Assembly (NCBI RefSeq): GCF_900157375.1
Contig: NZ_LT721901.1
Span: 5,041,685 to 5,105,684, forward strand
Reading direction: 5' to 3'
From: Mycobacterium rhizamassiliense
Lineage (GTDB): Bacteria; Actinomycetota; Actinomycetes; Mycobacteriales; Mycobacteriaceae
DNA: 64,000 nt
In this document: positions 57,060-64,000 of the stretch, in pieces
How positions within the stretch are numbered: position 1 is the stretch's first letter
How the letters are laid out: the number at the start of each line of letters is the position of its first letter
Program-made: the position numbers and the translations under genes
Notes under the pieces: model-generated
Seen by the model: the letters and a program-made list of their open reading frames with translations, nothing else
Database searches by the model: none
What the model was told of the DNA's origin: nothing

Positions 57060-57860
57060 TCAGTAGTCCTCCGGGTTGCCAGTGGCGCGCACGATATCGA
57101 GGATCTCCCCGTGTGCGCCGGGGGCGGCCATCAGCACCGAGCGTGACTCGGGGGTCCACGGCCGGCCGCTCAGATCGCTGACGACGCCACCGGCGGACTG
57201 CACCAAAGCGACGCCCGCGGCGTGATCCCACACGTAACCACCGAAACCGATTGCGCCACCGAGAATTCCGTCGGCGACATAGGCCAGGTCGATACCGGTG
57301 GCGCCGTGCATGCGCAGCCGCGACGACACCCGGCTCAAGTTCTCCAGCAGCGCGATCCGGTACCGCCCCGGGAACCGGCCGCGCGAGTCGGCGTTGAAGC
57401 TGCCGACGGCAACCAGTGAGTCGGCCAGGGTCACCGGCGTCAGTAGCGGTTGCGGCACACCGTTTTTCATCAGTGGGTCACCGGCAACGGCCGTATAGCG
57501 CTCATCGGTGAACGGCAACCAGGTCAGCCCCGCGACCGCCTCGCCGTTGTGCAGCAGGCCCAGCAGGATCGCGGCCATCGGCGACCCGGCGGCGTAGTTG
57601 AAGGTGCCGTCGACCGGGTCGAGTATCCACACCCACTCCGAGTCGACGGCCGTTCCGCCGAATTCCTCACCGTGCACACCGATTCCGGTGGCGTGTTCCA
57701 GCGCGGCGACGACCTGCCGCTCGATCGCGAGGTCGACGGCGGTCGCGAAGTCGTTGCCCTTCTTGCGCACCGCCGAATCGGCGCGGTGGCCGGCTAAAAA
57801 CGGCTCTACCGCCGCGTCGAGAATCCCCGATGCCTCGGCCACCAGCGCATTGAGATCCAT
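57060..57860 (-). CDS. impA: Inositol-1-monophosphatase family enzyme
   Basis: A 266-aa metal-dependent sugar phosphatase. The signature is intact: GEEFGG, WILDPVDGTFNYAAG with the metal-binding acids, and the C-terminal WDHAAGVALVQSAGG motif. It dephosphorylates inositol 1-phosphate or, possibly, histidinol phosphate; the latter is attractive since it sits inside the his operon between hisA and hisF, as in M. tuberculosis (Rv1604, ImpA). The sequence cannot decide between these substrates. Confidence 0.92.
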   Translation of the reverse strand: MDLNALVAEASGILDAAVEPFLAGHRADSAVRKKGNDFATAVDLAIERQVVAALEHATGIGVHGEEFGGTAVDSEWVWILDPVDGTFNYAAGSPMAAILLGLLHNGEAVAGLTWLPFTDERYTAVAGDPLMKNGVPQPLLTPVTLADSLVAVGSFNADSRGRFPGRYRIALLENLSRVSSRLRMHGATGIDLAYVADGILGGAIGFGGYVWDHAAGVALVQSAGGVVSDLSGRPWTPESRSVLMAAPGAHGEILDIVRATGNPEDY

Positions 57861-57867
57861 TGGGCCG

Positions 57868-58602
57868 CTATGCCCGTACCGCGTCGAGGGCTTCGGGCAA
57901 CGTGAACCGCCCGGCGTAGAGGGCCTTGCCGACGATCGCGCCCTCGACCCCGCGATCGGTCAGCGTGGCGATGGAGCGCAGGTCGTCGAGGCTGGACACG
58001 CCGCCGGAGGCGATCACCGGGGCGTCGGTCTTCTCGGCCACCCGGGCCAGCAGATCGAGGTTGGGCCCACCCAGCGTTCCGTCCTTGGTGACATCGGTGA
58101 CGACGAATCGCGAACAGCCCTCACCATCAAGGCGTTCCAGCACCTCCCACAGATCGCCGCCATCGGTCTCCCAGCCGCGGCCCCGCAACCGATGCTGACC
58201 GTCGACGATCTGGACGTCCAGGCCGACGGCGACCTTCTCGCCGTGCTCGGTGATCGCGCGGGCGCACCACTGCGGATTCTCCAGCGCCGCGGTCCCCAGG
58301 TTGACCCGGGCACAGCCGGTGTTCAGTGCCGCAGTCAGGGAGTCGTCGTCGCGAATTCCGCCGGACAGCTCCACTTTCACGTCGAGCTTGCCCACCACCT
58401 CGGCGAGCAATTCACGGTTGGAGCCGCGGCCGAACGCCGCATCCAGGTCCACCAGGTGGATCCACTCGGCACCGTCGCGCTGCCAGTTCAGCGCGGCGTC
58501 CAGCGCCGAGCCGTATTCGGTCTCGCTGCCGGCCTTGCCCTGCACCAGGCGCACGGCTCGGCCCTCGACGACGTCGACGGCGGGTAACAAAATCAGCGGC
58601 AT
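57868..58602 (-). CDS. priA: Bifunctional ProFAR isomerase / phosphoribosylanthranilate isomerase
   Basis: A 244-aa TIM barrel of the HisA family. In actinobacteria without trpF this enzyme (PriA) serves both histidine and tryptophan synthesis. The catalytic Asp is in LPAVDVVEGRAVR, and the second catalytic acid is in VTDVTKDGTLGG. Because the window's trp operon has no trpF, dual use is likely here as well. It follows hisH immediately. It is also called hisA. Confidence 0.95.
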   Translation of the reverse strand: MPLILLPAVDVVEGRAVRLVQGKAGSETEYGSALDAALNWQRDGAEWIHLVDLDAAFGRGSNRELLAEVVGKLDVKVELSGGIRDDDSLTAALNTGCARVNLGTAALENPQWCARAITEHGEKVAVGLDVQIVDGQHRLRGRGWETDGGDLWEVLERLDGEGCSRFVVTDVTKDGTLGGPNLDLLARVAEKTDAPVIASGGVSSLDDLRSIATLTDRGVEGAIVGKALYAGRFTLPEALDAVRA

Positions 58603-59223
58603 CTACAGTCCTTCAACCCAATTGCTCAATATGGCCGCACCGGCATCGCCACTCTTCTCCGGGTGGAATTGAGTGGCGGCCAGCGGCCCTTCCTCGACAG
58701 CTGCCAAAAACGGAACGTGGTGGGTGGCCCAGGTCAACACCGCCTCCGGTGTACCTTCCCAGCGCTGCGCGGCGTAGGAGTGCACGAAGTAGAAGCGGGC
58801 GCTCGCGTCCAGACCCTTGAAAAGCGCGCTGCCGGCACCGGATTTCACGATGTTCCAGCCCATGTGCGGGATGACGGGGGCGTCCAGTCCGGTGACGGCC
58901 CCGGGCCATTGGCCGCAGCCCGCGGTCTCCACCCCGAATTCCACCCCGCGCGCGAACAGGATCTGCATGCCGACGCAGACTCCCAGCACCGCGCGGCCCG
59001 CGGCCACCCGCTGCGCGATGATCCGTTCACCGTCGATCTCGCGCAGGCCCGCCATGCACGCCTCGTACGCACCGACGCCCGGCACCACCAGCCCGTCTGC
59101 GGCCGCGGCGGCACCAGCGTCGGCGGTCACCTCGACCGAGGCACCGACTCGCTGCAGGGCACGCTGGGCCGAACGCAGATTACCGGAGCCATAGTCCAGA
59201 ACGACTACGGATTTTGCTGTCAC
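58603..59223 (-). CDS. hisH: Imidazole glycerol phosphate synthase glutaminase subunit
   Basis: A 206-aa class I glutamine amidotransferase. The nucleophile is in VLGVCVGMQILF (about Cys84), and the His-Glu pair lies in TQFHPEKSG near the C-terminus. It feeds ammonia through the HisF barrel. It overlaps hisB by 4 bp and touches priA. Confidence 0.96.
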   Translation of the reverse strand: MTAKSVVVLDYGSGNLRSAQRALQRVGASVEVTADAGAAAAADGLVVPGVGAYEACMAGLREIDGERIIAQRVAAGRAVLGVCVGMQILFARGVEFGVETAGCGQWPGAVTGLDAPVIPHMGWNIVKSGAGSALFKGLDASARFYFVHSYAAQRWEGTPEAVLTWATHHVPFLAAVEEGPLAATQFHPEKSGDAGAAILSNWVEGL

Positions 59224-59840
59224 AGAACACCTTTGGTGGAAGGCACGCCAGACACGCGGGGATCGGGCTCGACCGCGGCACGCAGCGCGCGGGCCACGGC
59301 CTTGTACTGCGCCTCGGTGATGTGGTGCGGGTCGCGGCCATACAGCACGCGCACGTGCAGCGCGATCCGCGCGTTCATCGCCAGCGTCTCGAACACGTGC
59401 CGGTTGATCACGGTGTGATACGGCACGGAGCTGCCCGCAATGGTGGTGTGCTGCAGGTGATCCGGTTCGCCGGTGTGCACGCAGTAGGGCCGGCCGGACA
59501 CGTCGACGGAGGCGTGGGCCAGCGTCTCGTCCATCGGGATGAACGCGTCGCCGAACCGCCGGATGCCCCTCTTGTCGCCCAGCGCCTCCCCCAGCGCCTG
59601 GCCCAGGACGATCGCGGTGTCCTCGATGGTGTGGTGTCCCTCGATCTCGACGTCGCCCTTGGTGCGCACGGTCAGGTCGAAGCTGGCGTGGCTGCCCAGC
59701 GCCGTCAGCATGTGGTCGTAGAACGGCACACCGGTGTCGATGTGCACCTGCCCGGTGCCGTCGAGGTCGAGTTCGACGACGATGTCGGATTCCTTGGTGC
59801 GGCGTTCGATACGCGCACGACGGGTCGCAATAGTGGTCAC
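59220..59840 (-). CDS. hisB: Imidazoleglycerol-phosphate dehydratase
   Basis: A 206-aa manganese enzyme. The two pseudo-symmetric metal motifs are seen as FYDHMLTALGSHASFDL and GHHTIEDTAIVLGQA in the first half, and the HVFETLAMNAR region in the second. It removes water from imidazole glycerol phosphate. It overlaps hisC and hisH by 4 bp each. Confidence 0.96.
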   Translation of the reverse strand: MTTIATRRARIERRTKESDIVVELDLDGTGQVHIDTGVPFYDHMLTALGSHASFDLTVRTKGDVEIEGHHTIEDTAIVLGQALGEALGDKRGIRRFGDAFIPMDETLAHASVDVSGRPYCVHTGEPDHLQHTTIAGSSVPYHTVINRHVFETLAMNARIALHVRVLYGRDPHHITEAQYKAVARALRAAVEPDPRVSGVPSTKGVL

Positions 59841-60982
59841 GATGCTCCTACTGGGCTGGGGGCTGGGGCCAGCTCGGTGGCTGCGATCTGGGTGCTGGCT
59901 TTCAGGAACGCGTCGTTCTCGTCGGCCAGCCCTATGGTGGTGCGCAGGTAGCCGGGAATGCCGACGTCGCGGATCAGTACGCCGACGTCAAGGTAGCGCT
60001 GCCAGGCGACGGGCGCGTCCGCGAATTGGCCGAACAGCACGAAGTTCGCGTCGCTCGGGATGACACGAAAGCCCATGCGGGTCAGTGCCGCCTCGACGCG
60101 CTCGCGTTCGGCGATCAGGGTGGCCACGCTGCCCAGCGTGTCGTCGGCGTGCCGCAGCGCGGCCCGGGCGGCGGCCTGGGTGACCACAGAAAGGTGATAG
60201 GGCAACCGCACCAGCAGCATCGCGTCGATCAACGCCGGCGTGGCCACCAGGTAGCCGAGCCTGCCGCCGGCAAAGGCGAACGCCTTGCTCATGGTGCGGC
60301 TGACCACCAGCCGGGTCGGATACTCCTCGATCAGCTCGACCGCGCTTGGCTGCGAAGAGAATTCGCCGTACGCCTCGTCGACGATCAGGATGCCCGGCGT
60401 CACGTCGAGCAGGCGGCGCAGATCCGCCAGCGGGATGCTTTGTCCGGACGGGTTGTTCGGGCTGGTGACGAACACCACGTCGGGCCGGCGTTCGGTGACC
60501 GCGGCGACGGCGGCGTCCACGTCGAGACTGAAGTCGTCGGCGCGGGCGGCCACCAGCCATTCGGTGCGGGTGCCGCCGGCGATGATCGGGTGCATCGAGT
60601 ACGAGGGGACGAACCCGATCGCGCTGCGCCCCGGGCCGCCGAACGCCTGCAGCAGCTGCTGCAGGATCTCGTTGGAACCGTTTGCAGCCCAAAGGTTTTC
60701 GACACCGAGCCGCGTACCGGTCTGCGCGGTGAGGTAGCTGGCCAGATCGGTACGCAGGGCCACCGCGTCGCGGTCGGGGTAGCGGTGCAGCTCACCGGCC
60801 ACCCCGCGCACCGACCCCACGACGTCGTCGATCAGGGCCTGCGTCGGCGGGTGCGGGTTCTCGTTGGTGTTCAGCCGCACCGGGACCGCCAATTGCGGTG
60901 CGCCATAGGGCGACTTGCCGCGCAGGTCGTCGCGCAGCGGCAGGTCGTCGAGGGTGGGCTTGAACCCGGAAGCGCGCGTCAT
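59837..60982 (-). CDS. hisC: Histidinol-phosphate aminotransferase
   Basis: A 381-aa PLP aminotransferase. It has VRLNTNENPHPPT, ANGSNEILQQLLQAFG, TSPNNPSG, VDEAYGEFS and SRTMSKAFAFAGGRLGY with the PLP-binding Lys. ATG 60982 (MTRASGFKPTLDD) is chosen since it overlaps the hisD stop by 4 bp and gives the family length; upstream readable sequence is antisense to hisD frames and unrelated. Confidence 0.96.
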   Translation of the reverse strand: MTRASGFKPTLDDLPLRDDLRGKSPYGAPQLAVPVRLNTNENPHPPTQALIDDVVGSVRGVAGELHRYPDRDAVALRTDLASYLTAQTGTRLGVENLWAANGSNEILQQLLQAFGGPGRSAIGFVPSYSMHPIIAGGTRTEWLVAARADDFSLDVDAAVAAVTERRPDVVFVTSPNNPSGQSIPLADLRRLLDVTPGILIVDEAYGEFSSQPSAVELIEEYPTRLVVSRTMSKAFAFAGGRLGYLVATPALIDAMLLVRLPYHLSVVTQAAARAALRHADDTLGSVATLIAERERVEAALTRMGFRVIPSDANFVLFGQFADAPVAWQRYLDVGVLIRDVGIPGYLRTTIGLADENDAFLKASTQIAATELAPAPSPVGAS

Positions 60983-62316
60983 CGTTCGAACCTCCGCCGT
61001 ACCGCCTCGCCGTGTGCCGGCAGGTCTTCGGCCTTGGCCAGCGTGATGACGTGTCCGGACACGTCTTTGAGCGCGGCCTCGGTGTAGTCGACAACGTGGA
61101 TGCCGCGCAGGAAGGTCTGTACCGACAGGCCGCTGGAATGCCGGGCGCTGCCCGCCGTCGGCAACACGTGGTTGGACCCCGCGCAGTAGTCGCCCAGGCT
61201 TACCGGCGCGTAAGGGCCGACGAAAATCGCACCGGCCGAACGTATCTGGCCGGCAACCCGCCGCGCATCGGCGGTCTGGATCTCCAGGTGCTCGGCGGCG
61301 TAGGCGTTGACGACGCTGATCCCGGCGTCCAGGTCGTCGACCAGGATGATCGCCGACTGTGGTCCGCCCAGAGCGGTCGTCACCCGTTCGCGGTGCACCG
61401 TGGCCTGCAGCTGGGCGGCCAGTTCGGTGTCGGTGGCGTCGGCCAGGTCGAGGTCGGCGGTCACCAGCACGCTCCCGGCCATCTCGTCGTGCTCGGCCTG
61501 GCTGATCAGGTCGGCCGCCACGTGTGCCGGATCGGCGGTGTGGTCGGCCAGGATGGCGATCTCGGTCGGCCCGGCCTCGGCGTCGATGCCGACCCGCGAG
61601 CGGCACAGCCGCTTGGCCGCGGTGACGTAGATGTTGCCGGGGCCGGTGATCATGTCGACGGGCGCCAGCTCGGCGCCGTCAGTGTCGGTGCCGCCGTAGG
61701 TCAGCAGTGCCACCGCCTGCGCACCGCCGACGGCCCATACCTCTTCGACGCCGAGCAGCCGGGCGGCGGCGAGGATCGTCGGGTGCGGTAGGCCGCCGAA
61801 CGCGGCCTGCGGCGGGCTGGCCACCACGAGCGAGCCGACGCCCGCGGCCTGGGCCGGGACCACGTTCATCACGACGCTCGACGGGTAGACCGCGTTGCCG
61901 CCGGGCACATACAGGCCGACGCGCTCGACGGGAACCCACCGCTCGGTGACGGTCGCGCCCGGACCGAGAGCCGTGGTGACGTCGGTGCGGCGCTGGTCGG
62001 CGTGCACCGCGCGGGTCCGCTCGATCATCACCTGCAGCGCCTCGCGCACGGCGGGGTCCAGGTCGTCCAGCGCCGCCCGCAGCGCGGCGTCGGGCACCCG
62101 CACGGCCGGCGGGCGCACTCCGTCGAACGATTCCCCGTATTCCAGGGCCGCCTCGGCGCCCCGGTCCGCCACGGCCTCCACGATGGGCCGCACCTTGGGC
62201 ATTACCGCCTCCACATCGGCGCCCCCGCGGGGCAGCGCCGCCCGGAGGCGGGCAGCCGTCAGCTCCGCGCCCCGCAGGTCGATGCGGGCCATCACGGGTG
62301 GTGGGCTGGCAGTCAC
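60979..62316 (-). CDS. hisD: Histidinol dehydrogenase
   Basis: A 445-aa zinc and NAD enzyme performing the last two oxidations of histidine synthesis. It contains PGGNAVYPSSVVMNVVPA, DMITGPGNIYVTAAKR, DAEAGPTEIAILAD and AGSNHVLPTAGSARHSSGL. GTG 62316 (reading MTASPPPVMARIDLRG) is preferred: GACAAT lies 7 nt before it as a weak -10 and the length is near that of M. tuberculosis (438 aa). ATG 62325 and ATG 62292 are alternatives. It heads the operon hisD-C-B-H-priA-impA-F-I. Confidence 0.94.
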   Translation of the reverse strand: MTASPPPVMARIDLRGAELTAARLRAALPRGGADVEAVMPKVRPIVEAVADRGAEAALEYGESFDGVRPPAVRVPDAALRAALDDLDPAVREALQVMIERTRAVHADQRRTDVTTALGPGATVTERWVPVERVGLYVPGGNAVYPSSVVMNVVPAQAAGVGSLVVASPPQAAFGGLPHPTILAAARLLGVEEVWAVGGAQAVALLTYGGTDTDGAELAPVDMITGPGNIYVTAAKRLCRSRVGIDAEAGPTEIAILADHTADPAHVAADLISQAEHDEMAGSVLVTADLDLADATDTELAAQLQATVHRERVTTALGGPQSAIILVDDLDAGISVVNAYAAEHLEIQTADARRVAGQIRSAGAIFVGPYAPVSLGDYCAGSNHVLPTAGSARHSSGLSVQTFLRGIHVVDYTEAALKDVSGHVITLAKAEDLPAHGEAVRRRFER

Positions 62317-62359
62317 GCTCTCCATTGTCCCAGAGGAACTCAACTCAATATCCGACCGG

Positions 62360-62365
62360 TACTGT
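62360..62365 (+). promoter_or_regulatory. -10 hexamer, leaderless start of the Ddn-like gene
   Basis: TACTGT, 7 nt, then ATG at 62373. Confidence 0.5.
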
Positions 62366-62372
62366 GCGCGTT

Positions 62373-62783
62373 ATGTCTAGGAAGGACCATCCCAACAACG
62401 CCCCGGGGTTCCCGATGGTGTATCCGACCTGGTTTGAGAACATCCAGGTCAAATATCTCAATAAGGCGCTCAAGCCGGTCGCCCGCTTCCTGCCGGGAAC
62501 GGGAACCATCGAGCATCGTGGCCGCACGTCCGGCAAGACGTACAACACCATTGTGACGACCTACCGCAGTGGCAACGTGCTGGCGATCGCGTTGGGCCAC
62601 GGCAAGACGGATTGGGTCAAGAACGTGCTGGCCGCGGGGCAGGCCGACCTGCGGTTCGCCCGCCGCCAGGTGCACATCACGAATCCCCGGGTCCTGCCCG
62701 CGGGCTCGGACGGCGAGGGTTTGCCCTGGCTGGTGCGGCTGCAGCTGCGCCAGATGGCGGTGTTGGTCAGCGACATCGCCTGA
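62373..62783 (+). CDS. Deazaflavin (F420)-dependent nitroreductase-like protein, Rv1598c-like
   Basis: A 136-aa split beta-barrel protein of the Ddn/DUF385 family: GTGTIEHRGRTSGKTYNT in the F420-phosphate region and ALGHGKTDWVKNVLAAG in the core. Members use coenzyme F420 to reduce quinones or nitro compounds. The length is exactly that of Rv1598c (136 aa), and the gene is divergent from hisD as there. The start is supported by TACTGT 7 nt upstream. The natural substrate is unknown. Confidence 0.85.
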   Translation: MSRKDHPNNAPGFPMVYPTWFENIQVKYLNKALKPVARFLPGTGTIEHRGRTSGKTYNTIVTTYRSGNVLAIALGHGKTDWVKNVLAAGQADLRFARRQVHITNPRVLPAGSDGEGLPWLVRLQLRQMAVLVSDIA

Positions 62784-62851
62784 GCAAGCCTTCAGGCCTG
62801 TCCCATCCGGGAACTTAGTGCGCCACTCGGCTGAGAATGAGGAGCGGGCAT

Positions 62852-63784
62852 GTGAAGCTTGCCGACTGTCCGGTCGTTCCCGCCGAGGCGGTAGCCGCCC
62901 TGAGCACGGATCGCGGCTTGGGTTGGCGCCTGGCGCGACAGGCCGGGCCCGTTTTGCGAAATCCCGAGGGAAACTGGGTGTTTGTCGTCGGACGGGATGA
63001 GGTCCTAGCGCATCTGGACGATGCGACATTGGACGCCACGCGTGCACTTCCCGAGAGCGATCTCGATGCGCACCAGGTGCTATTCGCGCCCAAATCAGCC
63101 CACGAGATCGCGGCGGCGTTCCGCCCGGAGGCCGCCGCGCTGATCGATCGCTTCGTCGCCGCCGGCGGCGGTGACGCGGTGGCCCAGGTGACCACGCCGA
63201 TGGCCAGCATCGTTTTCGACATCGTGTCGCGCCTGCAGCTACTGCCCGTCGAGCAACTGAATGGGCCGTCCGGCCGTGTCTTCTACGAGGCGTGCCGCAA
63301 CCTGTTCAAACACGCCAGCTGGCACCTCTTCGCGTTGGCGAGCCACCCCGAGCTGTGCGATGTGCTTCGCCGTCAGCCTGAGCTGATACGCGGGTTCGTC
63401 GAAGAGGTCCTACGGCTGGAGCCGATGGTGCCGGGTTGCCAGCGGTTTACTACCCAGCCAACGATCGTCGGTGGGGTGGAGCTGCCGCCCGGCGTGGTGG
63501 TGATGTTGTGTATCGGTGCCGTGCACCGGGACGGCAGCGACGCCATGTCCACTGATGATCTTGTGATCGGCGCTGGGGCGCACCGGCATTGGAGTTTGGG
63601 TGCGGGATCTATGCGTTGCCGTGGCGGGCACATCGTCCGGCAGGTGTTGCGCGTGCTGGTTACGGAGTGGGTCGACCGGGCCGGGCACCTTGGGCTGGCT
63701 CCGGGTTTCCGGCCGGTAGCCGGGTTCCCCAACACTCAGAACTCGTTGTGGCTGCCGGAGCTGCCGCTAGTGACGAGGGCTTAG
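62852..63784 (+). CDS. Shortened, atypical cytochrome P450
   Basis: A 310-aa protein with P450 landmarks in the C-terminal half: EVLR (Glu185-Arg188, the ExxR pair) and a heme-cysteine region LGAGSMRCRGG (Cys256), where the usual Phe is Leu249. The I-helix oxygen motif is degenerate: Glu146 is kept but the two threonines are Ala147 and Cys148. Only about 145 residues precede the I helix, against some 230-240 normally, so roughly 80-90 residues of the mid-domain are missing. The GTG 62852 start has GAGGAG 7 nt upstream; ATG 62837 is the alternative. It may be a decaying gene or a non-oxygenase P450. Not present here in M. tuberculosis (from memory). Confidence 0.75.
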   Translation: MKLADCPVVPAEAVAALSTDRGLGWRLARQAGPVLRNPEGNWVFVVGRDEVLAHLDDATLDATRALPESDLDAHQVLFAPKSAHEIAAAFRPEAAALIDRFVAAGGGDAVAQVTTPMASIVFDIVSRLQLLPVEQLNGPSGRVFYEACRNLFKHASWHLFALASHPELCDVLRRQPELIRGFVEEVLRLEPMVPGCQRFTTQPTIVGGVELPPGVVVMLCIGAVHRDGSDAMSTDDLVIGAGAHRHWSLGAGSMRCRGGHIVRQVLRVLVTEWVDRAGHLGLAPGFRPVAGFPNTQNSLWLPELPLVTRA

Positions 63785-63801
63785 TACCGGTCGACGGGTA
63801 C

Positions 63802-64000
63802 TCAGGTCCTCGCGTACACCGTCTTGCCGGTCATCGTGGGCCAGGCCGAAGGGGCGTCCTCCCAGGCAACGACGCGGTCGACGGCCGGCGACAGGTCCAA
63901 GCCGCCGGCGAGTAGCTCGAGCACCTGCGGAATGACCGTGCGCGCACTGACGCGTCCGGTGACGAACCGCACGCCGCGGGTGTACATGGGCTGTAGCGGC
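63802..64000 (-). CDS. Zinc-type alcohol dehydrogenase, C-terminal end (partial)
   Basis: The last 65 codons of a gene that continues beyond the window edge. The visible end (FVTGRVSARTVIPQVLELL, then a WEDAPSAW segment and a final basic/Ala tail) is characteristic of the C-terminal catalytic-domain part of medium-chain zinc-dependent alcohol dehydrogenases. Catalytic and cofactor residues lie outside the window. It is convergent with the P450 gene. Confidence 0.65.
   Translation of the reverse strand, partial: PLQPMYTRGVRFVTGRVSARTVIPQVLELLAGGLDLSPAVDRVVAWEDAPSAWPTMTGKTVYART

Overview
This is a high-GC chromosomal segment of a Mycobacterium, most likely a slow-growing non-tuberculous species of the M. 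avium complex type (species level is inference). Read right to left, the gene order follows the M. tuberculosis block Rv1598c to Rv1639c almost gene for gene: hisDCBHA-impA-hisFI, chaA, bcpB, trpE-Rv1610-trpCBA, lgt, two small membrane genes, pykA, tesB, a DUF2156 membrane gene, cydABDC, adenylyl cyclase, pdtaR, the Rv1627c/Rv1628c pair, polA, rpsA, coaE, uvrB, an MFS exporter, the LAM capping mannosyltransferase, a universal stress protein, an MBL hydrolase, uvrA and the Rv1639c membrane esterase. Locus numbers are recalled from the M. tuberculosis map, not searched.

Layout. 1-6 kb: membrane esterase, small genes, a transglutaminase-like protein, cspA, a NYN-LOTUS protein and a DesA3-like desaturase. 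6-16 kb: uvrA, MBL hydrolase, USP, capping mannosyltransferase, MFS exporter and uvrB. Both uvrA and uvrB carry RecA-independent (PafBC-type) damage promoters. 16-22.5 kb is an accessory block: a PknF-like Ser/Thr kinase divergent from an FHA-FHA-ABC exporter like Rv1747, a DUF402 protein, a LigD-type phosphoesterase domain that has lost its metal ligands, and a small secreted protein. 22.5-30 kb: coaE, rpsA, polA, and a DUF35/thiolase pair behind a KstR-type operator. 30-33.4 kb: pdtaR, a tRNA-Leu(CAA) with an unusually short variable region, and an inserted three-gene cassette (EspC-like small protein, WXG-containing 492-aa protein, lipoprotein). 33.8-41 kb: membrane adenylyl cyclase and cydABDC with a strong palindrome over the cydA promoter. 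41-53 kb: core metabolism and the trp operon. 53-62.4 kb: chaA, a second PknF-like kinase fused to an extracytoplasmic TPM domain, and the his operon. 62.4-64 kb: a Ddn-like protein, a shortened P450 and the 3' end of a zinc alcohol dehydrogenase.

Themes. (1) Two Ser/Thr kinases and one double-FHA exporter lie in the same window, with Thr-containing repeats in the exporter linker and in one kinase juxtamembrane segment. (2) Many genes have a TAnnnT hexamer 6-7 nt before the start codon, the leaderless-mRNA layout common in mycobacteria; this was used to choose several starts. (3) The best candidates for undescribed biology are the kinase-TPM fusion, the tRNA-adjacent type VII-like cassette, the NYN-LOTUS protein, the dead-looking phosphoesterase and the cydA operator.
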